Origin: Rhodoligotrophos defluvii
GTDB lineage: Bacteria > Pseudomonadota > Alphaproteobacteria > Rhizobiales > Im1
Length of the DNA: 64,000 nucleotides
Direction: 5' to 3'
NCBI RefSeq assembly: GCF_005281615.1
Contig: NZ_SZZM01000003.1
Location: forward strand, 62,001 to 126,000
Shown: positions 45,812 to 55,376 of the stretch, piece by piece
Position numbering within the stretch: the first letter of the stretch is position 1
Layout: the number at the start of each line of letters is the position of its first letter
Notes under the pieces: generated by a model
The model's input: only the letters and a program-made list of their open reading frames with translations
Database searches by the model: none
What the model was told of the DNA's origin: nothing
Position numbers and translations under genes: made by a program

Positions 45812-47647
45812 CTACTGTTCATCTTCGTTGATGGGGGTCCGCGTAATCGCAATATCTCGCACAACGGCTGTGGTTCGTTGTGCTCGCCACGACGCCACCA
45901 TGCGATCATAGCCTTCTGCCACGCGGCGGGTCCGCCAGGCTGCGCTGACTTCGGGATCTGAACTGCGAGGCAAGCGATCCGCGGGGGGAAGCGACACGCG
46001 GCAGCGCACGGGTAGTCGTGCGGCTTCACCAGAGATGATTGTCTCACCCGTCCGCAGCACTGGCAGAAGATCCATGAGGCCCGATAGATTATCGGGAAGT
46101 GCGCCCTTCACGCGCCCGCGATCCGCTGGGTTGGATAGCCGCAGCGCTATGAGCGTGCCACACTGAGAGAGGATGGTCTCATCGATCTCAGACGGACGTT
46201 GAGAGACCAGCATGGCACCAACCCCGTACTTGCGACCTTCCTTCGCGATGCGTTTCACAACGTCCGCGGCGACATCGCCGCTATCGGGGCTGACGTACCG
46301 GTGGGCTTCTTCCATCACAACAAGCAGAGGCCGCAGTACGCCTCCCTCGGTCTTCTCCCGGCTCCAATAGAGCGCTTCGTAGACAACACGGAGTATAGAG
46401 CCAATCAGCCGAACCAAGACGCTGCTAGGCACGCCGGAGAGATCGAGGATTGTGATTGGACGGTCGTGGCCAAGCCAGCCGCCCAGTAGTGTATCAAGGT
46501 CCTGAGCCGTCTGTCCGGCGAGGTCGGGATCCCAGGGACCGGGATGAAGGATAAAATCGTACCGTCGATCTAGAAGACGAGAGCGCAGCAAATTGAGCGG
46601 TCGGCGGATGCCTTTGGCGGCCTGATTGAGGAATGGCCCAGCCGCACCCATCGCGTGCGGTGTATAACGAGGAGCAGTTAAGGTCGCTGGGTCGCCCGCA
46701 GCCTCGAGGGCAGGCTGGTCACGCTGCGGCCCGGTGAATGTGGCTGTCTCAAAGTCGATCAAATCATACCAGAGCTTCTTCAGCGAAAACGGGACGGGAC
46801 TGTCAACCGTGAGGGATTGAGGGTCGAGACCCGGAAGCGCACCAGCGCCGAGCCGGTTTTCCTTCAACTCCTGGATCTTATCAGTAAATGCCATCAGATG
46901 ATTGTCGCTGAGTTCGCCAGCGATAAAATCAAGTAGCTCTCCGGCCTCCAACGCCCAGTACGGAACGAACAGAGGCTCTTCGTCGGGGGACGGCGTAGCA
47001 CTGAAGGTTTTGGCGAGATCTCCAAGTGCCGTAGAGTATTCCCCATGCACATCCAATAGAAGGATCCGCGCTCCGCTAGCGGCTACACTTTCGGAGGTGC
47101 GGACTACTGAACGAAGTATGCTCGCGACGGTGGTTGACTTACCTGATCCCGTCGAACCGACGATGGCACTGTGCCGAGTGACAAGCGCATCGAGTGACAA
47201 ACGCACGATGATATTTTCGGCGCTCGAGAGCGTCCCAATTTCGACCTGATCTTCCTCTGCGCCGCCGTATATGCGGCGAAGATCCTTCTGGGTGACTAAG
47301 TGGACCGCATCGTCGACATTGGGATGTTGACTGAGACCACGCTCAAAGTACTCGCCGGTCGCCTCGCCTGCCAACTCCACGCGCATCCAGCGTCCGGTAT
47401 CTTGGCCATCCATCTCTGCAACGGCAACGGGTTCAGGCGCAGCGGCGGCCCCAATCTCGGCGACGACACCGTAAAGATCCTGATACCCGAGAGGGATACG
47501 GACGAAACTGCCGACCTGGCCGACGCGGTAGGTATGGCCGTCGATCATAGCCAGACCGGACGATAGTGACTCGGCTAGCCTTACCGTGATGGTGGATCCT
47601 GAAACCGCGCTCACACGCCCGAGATAAGTCGGATCAGTCGCAGTCAT
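45812..47647 (-). CDS. HerA-like ATPase of a SIR2-HerA defence system
   Basis: 611 residues of the HerA/FtsK-like hexameric translocase group. An N-terminal beta-barrel (residues about 1-130, HAS-barrel like), Walker A GSTGSGKST (164-172), the strand LLLDVHGEY, and Walker B LLVVMEEAHRYV (about 425), followed by SQRPSEIDETILSQC and ALRLSNPADR. HerA proteins move along DNA, and in SIR2-HerA defence they form a large complex with the SIR2 NADase. It overlaps the SIR2 gene by 4 bases (ATGA), a tight pairing. Confidence 0.93.
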   Translation of the reverse strand: MTATDPTYLGRVSAVSGSTITVRLAESLSSGLAMIDGHTYRVGQVGSFVRIPLGYQDLYGVVAEIGAAAAPEPVAVAEMDGQDTGRWMRVELAGEATGEYFERGLSQHPNVDDAVHLVTQKDLRRIYGGAEEDQVEIGTLSSAENIIVRLSLDALVTRHSAIVGSTGSGKSTTVASILRSVVRTSESVAASGARILLLDVHGEYSTALGDLAKTFSATPSPDEEPLFVPYWALEAGELLDFIAGELSDNHLMAFTDKIQELKENRLGAGALPGLDPQSLTVDSPVPFSLKKLWYDLIDFETATFTGPQRDQPALEAAGDPATLTAPRYTPHAMGAAGPFLNQAAKGIRRPLNLLRSRLLDRRYDFILHPGPWDPDLAGQTAQDLDTLLGGWLGHDRPITILDLSGVPSSVLVRLIGSILRVVYEALYWSREKTEGGVLRPLLVVMEEAHRYVSPDSGDVAADVVKRIAKEGRKYGVGAMLVSQRPSEIDETILSQCGTLIALRLSNPADRGRVKGALPDNLSGLMDLLPVLRTGETIISGEAARLPVRCRVSLPPADRLPRSSDPEVSAAWRTRRVAEGYDRMVASWRAQRTTAVVRDIAITRTPINEDEQ

Positions 47648-48858
47648 GCCGACACCGCAGCCGGTTCGGTGGCATCGATCGGAACACCTGCGTCCGTAGG
47701 GCGAGCGAGGTCGGGCGAATAGGAGAGCGCACAGAAGCGGCAGAAGCTCGCAAAGTCGCCCAAGAGGAAGGCGTCGCCGCCGCCGCGCTTGCCCCAGAAG
47801 CTTGAACGAATTTCCCCCCAGTTCTTGGGCAAGTCACCCAAGCGCCACTGACCAGGAATACCGCCGATTACAGCGGCATCGCTGGCGTAAACTGAAAGGT
47901 TCGGATGTTCGAAGGCAAGCTTCCGGGCAGGCTCCTCTTCCGCAAGAGTTTGGAATTGCAAGGCGATGACTGCTGCGTTGGCATTCATGGCGAGCGCCTC
48001 GCCTAGCACCGCGCAGATGTGCGCATCACGGAACGAAAAGCCAGTGGCCAGAAGCACTGTGTCAGGCGTCAGCAGAAACCGCTTCAATCGCTCGAACAGC
48101 GCAGCATAAGGCTGCTTCTGAGTCAGATCGTACTTGAGGTGGTCGGGGTAGACGAGTTCGGTGCAATCCGTGCCGCCGCAGCGGACAACTGTCCCGCTGT
48201 CACTTTTCCAACCCAGTGATCCATGAAGTTTCCAAACGCGCGACCAGCGCGGGGGCAAATCGTTGCCCGCCACCGTTACCGGATCAAAGAAGGGTGCATG
48301 CCCGCCTGAAAAACCATCGAAATACGGTGCTTTTGCCTGTTCGAATGCGGATTCTATTAGCAGGTCGTAGTTCGTGGTGAATATCTCGACCGGATGTGCT
48401 CGCTGTGTCCCGCTTACCCACGAGACTAGCTCGTGATATGGGGTTCGCCCTTCAGGTAGCTTCGCACCGACAATCTCGCCAATCGCGTCGCAGATCGCTT
48501 TTCCCAGCGCGGCATAGCCGGGGCCGTCAAGGCCATGCATTGGCGTGTCACCGAGCGCAGTCTGGAGAAGACGAATCTTGGACAATATGGTCTCGATATT
48601 GCCGCCATCGGGCAGGGATGCACGGATTGCAGCCGCCGCGGCACCTTCCGTTCCGGTCAGCTTCAGCAATGCCTGATCAGTCAAAACGTTTACGCCCGGG
48701 ATCAACGCCTGACCATTTGGGTCAAGCTTGCCAGTCGCGTCCACCCGCACGGAAAGAGGGCCGCCAGCACCGATCAGGACGCCAATACGTTTACGTCCCT
48801 GCGATAGGATCTGCCGAAGATCGGCCATAAAACGATCTGGATTATGTACTGTGTCCAA
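47644..48858 (-). CDS. SIR2-domain NADase of a SIR2-HerA defence system
   Basis: 404 residues. The SIR2-like core shows GVLIGAGGPLSV (residues 27-37), FTTNYDLLIES (Asn163 and Asp165) and the catalytic His in WKLHGSLGW (His212). Defence SIR2 proteins degrade NAD+ when phage is sensed, and HerA is the partner. Start: TTG at 48858 has AAGGGGGG just upstream and is preferred; ATG 48828 has no ribosome-binding site. The C-terminal 90 residues carry a CRFC motif and a Pro-rich end. It is first in the operon. Confidence 0.9.
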   Translation of the reverse strand: MDTVHNPDRFMADLRQILSQGRKRIGVLIGAGGPLSVRVDATGKLDPNGQALIPGVNVLTDQALLKLTGTEGAAAAAIRASLPDGGNIETILSKIRLLQTALGDTPMHGLDGPGYAALGKAICDAIGEIVGAKLPEGRTPYHELVSWVSGTQRAHPVEIFTTNYDLLIESAFEQAKAPYFDGFSGGHAPFFDPVTVAGNDLPPRWSRVWKLHGSLGWKSDSGTVVRCGGTDCTELVYPDHLKYDLTQKQPYAALFERLKRFLLTPDTVLLATGFSFRDAHICAVLGEALAMNANAAVIALQFQTLAEEEPARKLAFEHPNLSVYASDAAVIGGIPGQWRLGDLPKNWGEIRSSFWGKRGGGDAFLLGDFASFCRFCALSYSPDLARPTDAGVPIDATEPAAVSA

Positions 48859-49035
48859 AACGCCCCCCTTCTGGCTATGCCCCGAATATCACGGTTATCA
48901 GGAATGAATTCTATGCGGGAGTATTCGCTGTGTTGAGATCGTCGTGCGAGTCATTTTGGCAGCGGCTCCGCATGTACTGACAGCTGCGGTCCTCAGTCGT
49001 GACGGGCGATCGATCCAAGTAAGGTACGACATGGG

Positions 49036-52000
49036 TCAGGCACCCTCGCTCTCAGTCGGTATCATTGGCAGGACGGAAATGACGGCGCCAGAGGTCATCA
49101 ACACGATCAGTCCGCGCTCCGCATTTGTAATGTCGAGATAGCTACGGACTTGAGCCTGATAGTGATTGAGTGTCTGAGCGTCGGGGTTCACGTCGCTCTT
49201 CCAATCGACTACCACGATGGGCCGTCCATCCTCGCCAACAGTCAGGGCGTCTGCGATCCCGGCCGTCGCGGTTTCTACGCCGTCGGTCGCGTGTGCGGCA
49301 TAGACAGGAAATTCGGGGAAAAGACCCGGCCGTAGGGCCGCGACATCCGGCAGAGCTAAGGTCCGGGCGACACAGGCCGCTAGTTCCTCGGGCGACAGCC
49401 CCGTCGCTGGGTCGGCGACAGGCGTCTGGCCGAGAGCGTGGATGAGGTCGGCCGCCCGTTCGGTCAGGGCGGCTTCCGCCTCTGGAGTTTCGCCGGTCAG
49501 CACCTCTTCCATGAGTTTGTGGAGGATCAAGCCGCGTTCGCGGCCGCCCTGCACGGGAGCGGCGGCTTCCAGTTCGGGAAGCTGGTCGTCGGTCGCTCCC
49601 GTCCAGAGCGCGGCTTCTTCTTCCCGCAGCACGGTTCCGGCGGAGTTTTCATCGCGGCTGGGCGCAAGCCAAGTCAGCCGCGTCTGCGCGGCGGCGATGG
49701 CTTCGGCTTCAGCAGCGAAGCTCGCGCGCGTCTGGGTGTTGCCCGCGCCCGCTCCTGCGGCCGTGAGGTCGGCAGGCAGATGGGAGAGGTCCAGTCCGGG
49801 CAGGTCGGCGAGCGACAGATCGACGAGACCGATCCAGGCCGATTTCGACGGTGTGGCGTCGAGCCGGGGCAAGACGAGGAGTTCGCGGGCGCGGGTGGCC
49901 GCGACATACCAGAGCCGGATGCGTTCGCGGTCCAGCTCCTCCTTTTCCGCCTGGCGCGCGATTTCGTAGCCCTCGGGCACGACGCCCAGGACCGGGCAAT
50001 AGAAGGTCTCGGTCTGGCGGTCGATCACGGCGCTGTCGGGCGCCATGACGCCGGTCATGGTGTTGACCGGAATGACGATCGGCCATTCCAACCCCTTGGC
50101 CGCGTGCATGGTGAAGAGCGCGACCGCTTCCTCCTGGGCGTCGGGCCGTCCCTCGACGGCGCGGGCCTCGTCGGACCACGCTGCGGTCATGGCCTCGGCG
50201 AAGGCGCGCAGGCCGCGCACGGCATAGCCTGTCGACAGGCTGAGATAGAGATCGACATTGGCGAGCGCGCGTTCGGCTTGGCCGCGATGGCGCTCAAGGA
50301 GGAGTGGGCGGACGCGCATCACGTCGACAGCCTGCGAGAGCAGTTCGTGCGGTGTCGTGCTGTTGCCGCGCCGGGAGAGCGATTGCAGCCGCTCGATGAC
50401 GTCGCGCGCGAGCGGGTGCGCGATGACGGCAGGGTCGATGCTGAGATCCAGGCGCGGAATCCGATTTGGCTGTTCCCCCGAGCGCGGAAGCCCCCAGATG
50501 ATGTCCAGCAGCTCTTCCTCAGTGAGACCGACCAGAGGCCCGCGCAGCAGTGCGCCGAGCGCCAGGGTATCGCGGCGATCGGCCAGAACGCGGGTCAGCG
50601 CGATCAGGTCCTGGATTTCCTGGCGGCGGAACAGTCCCTTGCCGGCTTGGGTGGCCACAGGGATGCCGCGGCGCTCCAGGGCTTCCTCATAGCGCCACAG
50701 CTCGGCGCCGGTTGGCGCCAGCAAGGCGATGTCGCCCGGCTGGCAGGGGCGCTCCGCGCCGCTGCGACGGTCGATGATGGGGTGGCTTTCGATCAGCCGG
50801 GCGCACAGCTCAGCGATGGCGTCGGCTTCGGCGTCGCGCTGCTGTTCGGCGCTGGCCTTGCCGTTTTCATCGGCCACGGCGATGTCGAGGGCCGCCACGC
50901 AAAGGCCGCTCCGATCGTCATGGAACGGGTCGAGAGCGGTGAAGCCCGGCTGGCCATCGGCCGAGAGCACGGCCTCGAAGCGCTCGTTGACGAAGGTGAG
51001 GATCGAGGCGCAGGAGCGGAAGTTCGTGGAGATCGACAGGAGGCTGTCGGGGTCCTGGGCGCGGAAGGCGTCGCGCGCCTGCACATAGGCGCCGACATCG
51101 GCGCCCCGGAAGCGATAGATCGCCTGCTTGGGGTCGCCGACCAGGAAGAGCGCGCCTGGCCGGATTTGGAACCGGGTCCAGTCGGCATCGCCATCGACCG
51201 GCTCGCCGCACAACCGCCAGAAGATTTCGGTTTGCAGGGGATCGGTGTCCTGGAACTCGTCGACGAGGACATGGGCGAAACGCTGTCCCAGAGCACGGCG
51301 CACGGCATCGTGGTCGCGCAGCAAATCGCGCGCGGCGAAAATCAGATCGTCGAAATCGAGCTGGGCGCTGGCGCGCTTGTGCTCGCGATAGCGTTGCAGG
51401 ATCGGGCGCGCTTCGTCGATCAGCGCCGCCAGGGCATGGCCGGCGGCGGCCTGCGCCAGTTCGACCCAGGCGTCGCAGCAGGCTGTATAGTGGGTCTCGG
51501 CGGCGTCGTTCAGTCGGTCGCCGTCAGCTTTGGAGAGACCAGCCCGCTTGGCCGCGGCGGCCCATTTGCCCTTCTTGCGATAGGAGGCGAAAGCGCCGGC
51601 CTTGGTGCAAAGGTCCGGGTGAGGCCGCGAGGTCAGGAGGCGGACGAGGCCCGCAGGCGTCGCGGGATCGGGACTGTTCGCCACGGCGGTCGCCATTTCG
51701 GCCAGCCGCTCGACGATCATCACCGTTTCCGGCTCGGCCGCCACCACACCATCCATGAAGCCCGCGAAATCCGCGGCGGCCTGCCGGAACGCCGTCAGGT
51801 GGCCGTCAAGCGGGGAGACGGGCGGGGCCGCGAGCGTGGGGCGGCGGCGGAAATTCTCGGCGATCTTATGGATGAGCGCCACGGTCTCGCCGGGGCTGTG
51901 TAGCACCATCTCGGCCAGGATGCCGCCGTGGCCGCCGGACAGGCGTTCGCGCAGCCAGCCATCGACAATCTCAAGGAAGGTGAGGTCAGCCTGGTTGCGA

Positions 52001-52434
52001 TCCATGACGCCGGCGCCGGGATCGATGTCGGCCTCCGCCGGATAGGGTTTAATGAGGCGCTGGCAGAAGCCGTGGATGGTCGAGCAGGTGATTTCGTCGA
52101 TCGCAGCGCTCGCGGTGGCGAGATTGTCCCGGTGGGCCTGGGTCAGCCCATCGGACAGCGCCACGCGCAGTTCGGTCGCGATCCTGCCGGCCGAGAGGTC
52201 GGCGACGAACTCGCGGACACGCGACAGCAGCTCACTCGCGGCGAGTTCGGTGAAGGTCACGGCGGCGATGGAACGCGGCGCGACGCCTTCGGCCAGCAGG
52301 GCGGCGATGCGGCCGGCCATGACGGCGGTCTTGCCTGAGCCCGCGCCGGCTTCGACCAGGATCGAGCGATCATGGAGGCTGATCGCATCCCGGCGCGCGC
52401 CGTCGTCCTTCAGCACCTTGGACACGCTGCTCAT
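49036..52434 (-). CDS. UvrD-type helicase-nuclease, AddA-like
   Basis: 1132 residues from ATG 52434, which overlaps the stop of the upstream gene by one base. Superfamily 1 helicase motifs: VEAGAGSGKTAVM (28-40), FAHVLVDEFQDTDPLQ, VGDPKQAIYRFRGAD, MHAAKGLEWPIVI and YVAATRARELLVL. The C-terminal RecB/AddA-type nuclease has RGLILHKLMEE and VVVDWKSD, with YQAQVRSY after. It resembles AddA of the AddAB DNA-end resection complex. It may be a second AddAB copy or a defence module, as it stands in the defence island; this choice is inference. Confidence 0.88.
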   Translation of the reverse strand: MSSVSKVLKDDGARRDAISLHDRSILVEAGAGSGKTAVMAGRIAALLAEGVAPRSIAAVTFTELAASELLSRVREFVADLSAGRIATELRVALSDGLTQAHRDNLATASAAIDEITCSTIHGFCQRLIKPYPAEADIDPGAGVMDRNQADLTFLEIVDGWLRERLSGGHGGILAEMVLHSPGETVALIHKIAENFRRRPTLAAPPVSPLDGHLTAFRQAAADFAGFMDGVVAAEPETVMIVERLAEMATAVANSPDPATPAGLVRLLTSRPHPDLCTKAGAFASYRKKGKWAAAAKRAGLSKADGDRLNDAAETHYTACCDAWVELAQAAAGHALAALIDEARPILQRYREHKRASAQLDFDDLIFAARDLLRDHDAVRRALGQRFAHVLVDEFQDTDPLQTEIFWRLCGEPVDGDADWTRFQIRPGALFLVGDPKQAIYRFRGADVGAYVQARDAFRAQDPDSLLSISTNFRSCASILTFVNERFEAVLSADGQPGFTALDPFHDDRSGLCVAALDIAVADENGKASAEQQRDAEADAIAELCARLIESHPIIDRRSGAERPCQPGDIALLAPTGAELWRYEEALERRGIPVATQAGKGLFRRQEIQDLIALTRVLADRRDTLALGALLRGPLVGLTEEELLDIIWGLPRSGEQPNRIPRLDLSIDPAVIAHPLARDVIERLQSLSRRGNSTTPHELLSQAVDVMRVRPLLLERHRGQAERALANVDLYLSLSTGYAVRGLRAFAEAMTAAWSDEARAVEGRPDAQEEAVALFTMHAAKGLEWPIVIPVNTMTGVMAPDSAVIDRQTETFYCPVLGVVPEGYEIARQAEKEELDRERIRLWYVAATRARELLVLPRLDATPSKSAWIGLVDLSLADLPGLDLSHLPADLTAAGAGAGNTQTRASFAAEAEAIAAAQTRLTWLAPSRDENSAGTVLREEEAALWTGATDDQLPELEAAAPVQGGRERGLILHKLMEEVLTGETPEAEAALTERAADLIHALGQTPVADPATGLSPEELAACVARTLALPDVAALRPGLFPEFPVYAAHATDGVETATAGIADALTVGEDGRPIVVVDWKSDVNPDAQTLNHYQAQVRSYLDITNAERGLIVLMTSGAVISVLPMIPTESEGA

Positions 52435-55088
52435 CAGGCCGCCTCCCAGATCTGAGCGAGTTCGCCAAGCCGCTCTGTCGCGGCCGGCATCTTGCGTTTG
52501 CAATAGGTGGCGCTGGCGTTGGCCGGCAGGGCGAAGGCGAGGTCGTCGTAATCGCCACCGGTATCCGGGCCAGGCAGAGCTGCGCCGCTGGCGAAACTCG
52601 CCCTTGCCGCGCGCAGATAGCCTGTGATCTCTGCCAGCACGGCCTCGGGATCGTCGAGCTGAAGATCGACGGGCTCGCGCGGGTAGAGCAGCGAGGCGCT
52701 GATGGCGACATCGTCGCCGAGGAGTGCCTTTACCGCGAAAGCATAGAGGCAGCGCTGAAGCTCTCGTCCGCCATTGAGGCGGATGTCGCCGCGCGGCGGC
52801 CGTCCGGTCTTGTAGTCGCGCACCAGCGCGCGCTTGCCATCACCCGAGATGTCGAGCCGGTCGATATAACCGGCGATGTTGAAGCCCGTGTCGGGGATCG
52901 TGACCGGCGTGGTCGTATCCCAAGGCGTTTCCGCGTGTGATTTCGGTTCCGAGCCGCCGAAGGGCACCTCACCGTAGGAGCGTGCGCCCGGCAGGACATC
53001 ATCGCCATAGGACAGGGCGCGGCCCGCCATCACGCGAGCGTCGTCGAGGGTGCGCCCCCAGATGACGGCCGGCGGAACCGGGCGCTCGCTCTCCCAATCG
53101 GCGGCGACGGCCTGAGCCGCCTGCGTCACCGCCGCGTCAATGGTTCCCGCGTCGGCGGAGGCAAGGCCTCCTCCGGTTTCGAGGGCGCGCAAGGCGCGAT
53201 CGAGAACCATGTGGACGAGATCGCCGATCCCGAGCGCATCGAGCACGAGCGGTTCGGCGCTGCTCTGCGGTTCGCGCCATCCGAAGGCATAGACCCACAC
53301 GAAGCTGAGTGGATTGCGCAGCAGGCGGCGCAGCGAGCTGGCCGATTGGGTCCGGCCGAGGATGGCGAGAACGAGCGGATGATCCGCCCGCACGAGCCCG
53401 TCATGGGGGGTGATCTCCGTCTGCCGCCAGTCGCGCCAGCAGCTCTGCGCACCGACCGCTTGCGGATCGGCGGCGAACTCCTGGGGCCGGGCCATGAGGC
53501 GGTCGGTTTCGCTGAAGGCGTGCGCTGGCGTCGCATTGCGGCGCAGATAGGTTTCGTCGCCACGTCCGGCGAGCAGGGGGCTGCGACCCAGCAGACGCCC
53601 GTCGCTGTCGCGCCGGGCGCGAGAGAGAACGACGGTATCGGCCGTCGTGGCGAGGATCGTCTCGAAATCGCGGCGGTCGGCGAGATTGACCGGCAGCGGA
53701 TCGAGCACCGGGGTCGGGATGATATGCTCCGGGATCAGGCGGTCCTCGGCGATCTCGCGCGGCCAGCGCGAGGAATTGAGGCCGAGGAGCCGCACGAAGC
53801 GGCGGGGCGACGCGGCGAGCGCGCTGGCGGGCATCCAGGCGACGCAGACGCACGCTTCCAGCCCGTCGTCCTGCTTCAGGAGTTCCAGCGTCGCGTCGAT
53901 CGAGGCGGCGGGTCCGGCGAGCAGAGCCTTGCGCCAGATCGCGAGCGCGCGGCCCTTGAGGAAGGCTTCTCCGATCTCACCGGCGGCGTCCGGTCCTTTG
54001 GCCAGAGTCTCAACCGCAGTAAACAGCGCCGGAGCATGGTCGGCGCCATCGGGCCAGTCCTCCGGCGTCAATCGGGTGAGCAGGCGATTCCATGCCCCCG
54101 GCGTCGAGAGCGGCGCATCGGTCGGCAGGACCCGCAGCCAGCCTTCGGGCAAGGTCTCGAATGGCCCGCTGTCCCGGCAGAGCGCCGCGAGGCGCCGCAG
54201 CCGGGATTGCGACAGACCGCGCACCACGATGTCGGCCAGAGCCGCGGCCGCCTGGCCCTCGCGGGTGGTGACGGTGCGGACGCCGTGGACGAAGTGCAGG
54301 TCGATGTTGGCGTCGGCGCGCAGGGCCAGGAAATGATCGTCATAGTCGGCGGGCGATGCGGTCGCGATGGCGATCTCCGAGGGCGAGACGCCAGTTGCGA
54401 GCAGACTACGCGCCCAGCGCATCGCCTCAATGGCCTCGTGATAGGCGGTCGCCGCGCTGACGGCGCTGATCCCAGGCGTTTGCGCCGGTTCGCGCGTGAT
54501 CCTGACGCCCGTGCCGTCCAGCCATGCCGGAACGCTCCTCGGGCCGGCCGTCCACTGCACCGGGATATGGGCGGTGAGGGCCTGGAGCAGCGGCCGCCAG
54601 CAGGGCGAGAGTTCGGTAAGGCCGACGATCTCCATGGGGCCGAGGACCGCCGGCGCATGAGCAATGCGGGCGGTCGCGGCTGCAACGATGTCGAGAGGCC
54701 GCATCATGCCGGGCGGAAGCTGGTCGAGGACGGCTGCTTCGAGCCGCGCGATAGCGTCGAGACGCGAATGATCCGCCGCGCGTGCGGCAATATCGATGCC
54801 CCCGCGCCAGGCTTTGTGGAGCGTGTCGGCTGCCGCGTCGATCATGCCGGGAAGAGCCTTGATGCTCTCCAGCTCACCCATCGGCGTGGCGGGCAAGGCC
54901 GCCTGGATGGAAGCGCGCAGGCTCTCGTCGTCGATGGGACGGGCGAAGCCACCCGCCAGCCGGACGGCGGCCTGCTCGAACGACATGATCTGGAGGCCGT
55001 GGCGACCGTCACGGCCCGCCGCCAGACGGCTCTCCCGCATGGCGAGGCGACCGTGAACGACCAGGGTGGATCGATGCGCGATGGTCAT
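52434..55088 (-). CDS. PD-(D/E)XK nuclease, AddB-like
   Basis: 884 residues, shorter than the 1000-plus residues usual for alphaproteobacterial AddB. The N-terminal half is a decayed helicase-like region without Walker A motif (starting VHGRLAMRESRLAAG). The C-terminal nuclease has GDLVHMVLDRALR, YIDRLDISGDG, LVRDYKTGRPP and QRCLYAFAVKAL, in the order of RecB-type nucleases. A clear Fe-S cysteine set is not evident. ATG 55088 has AAGGAGAT upstream. It pairs with the AddA-like gene, TGATG overlap. Confidence 0.82.
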   Translation of the reverse strand: MTIAHRSTLVVHGRLAMRESRLAAGRDGRHGLQIMSFEQAAVRLAGGFARPIDDESLRASIQAALPATPMGELESIKALPGMIDAAADTLHKAWRGGIDIAARAADHSRLDAIARLEAAVLDQLPPGMMRPLDIVAAATARIAHAPAVLGPMEIVGLTELSPCWRPLLQALTAHIPVQWTAGPRSVPAWLDGTGVRITREPAQTPGISAVSAATAYHEAIEAMRWARSLLATGVSPSEIAIATASPADYDDHFLALRADANIDLHFVHGVRTVTTREGQAAAALADIVVRGLSQSRLRRLAALCRDSGPFETLPEGWLRVLPTDAPLSTPGAWNRLLTRLTPEDWPDGADHAPALFTAVETLAKGPDAAGEIGEAFLKGRALAIWRKALLAGPAASIDATLELLKQDDGLEACVCVAWMPASALAASPRRFVRLLGLNSSRWPREIAEDRLIPEHIIPTPVLDPLPVNLADRRDFETILATTADTVVLSRARRDSDGRLLGRSPLLAGRGDETYLRRNATPAHAFSETDRLMARPQEFAADPQAVGAQSCWRDWRQTEITPHDGLVRADHPLVLAILGRTQSASSLRRLLRNPLSFVWVYAFGWREPQSSAEPLVLDALGIGDLVHMVLDRALRALETGGGLASADAGTIDAAVTQAAQAVAADWESERPVPPAVIWGRTLDDARVMAGRALSYGDDVLPGARSYGEVPFGGSEPKSHAETPWDTTTPVTIPDTGFNIAGYIDRLDISGDGKRALVRDYKTGRPPRGDIRLNGGRELQRCLYAFAVKALLGDDVAISASLLYPREPVDLQLDDPEAVLAEITGYLRAARASFASGAALPGPDTGGDYDDLAFALPANASATYCKRKMPAATERLGELAQIWEAA

Positions 55089-55295
55089 GACCGATCTCCT
55101 TCTTGTGGCTAGTTCGTTCTCGGCCGCCGGGACAGTGCCGGTGCGGCAGCAGTTTTCACCGCGTCACCACTGTTGGAGATACTCAATACCTCTGCAGCGG
55201 CGCCGGCCGCCCGCCTGTCTGTGACTTCGCACTTCGAACCGAATCGCAGCATGTCTTGCCTCGCCCCACGCCCGTTCGCCATTGACGGGCATCCC

Positions 55296-55339
55296 ATATG
55301 GAAATAATAATTACACGGGTCGTGTCGATATGTCCATAT
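55296..55339. promoter_or_regulatory. Candidate operator for the WYL regulator
   Basis: ACACG-GGT-CGTGT (55313-55325) is nested inside ATATGGA (55296-55302) and TCCATAT (55333-55339); the second overlaps the palindrome CCATATGG (55294-55301). The region is AT rich and lies 38-81 bases before the WYL gene's ATG in the divergent gap (55089-55376). CapW/BrxR-type WYL proteins bind inverted repeats at their own promoters. Confidence 0.5.
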
Positions 55340-55376
55340 AGTTTCTATTCCCATCGACGCCCGGAGGTAGACGGCG

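Noticed and set aside
49438-51903. 821-codon plus-strand frame opposite the AddA-like gene
   Set aside because: Shadow; Gly/Arg/Asp-rich and without domain features.
53211-55112. Plus-strand frame opposite the AddB-like gene
   Set aside because: Shadow; it runs through the RBS and start of the real gene and shows no family signature.
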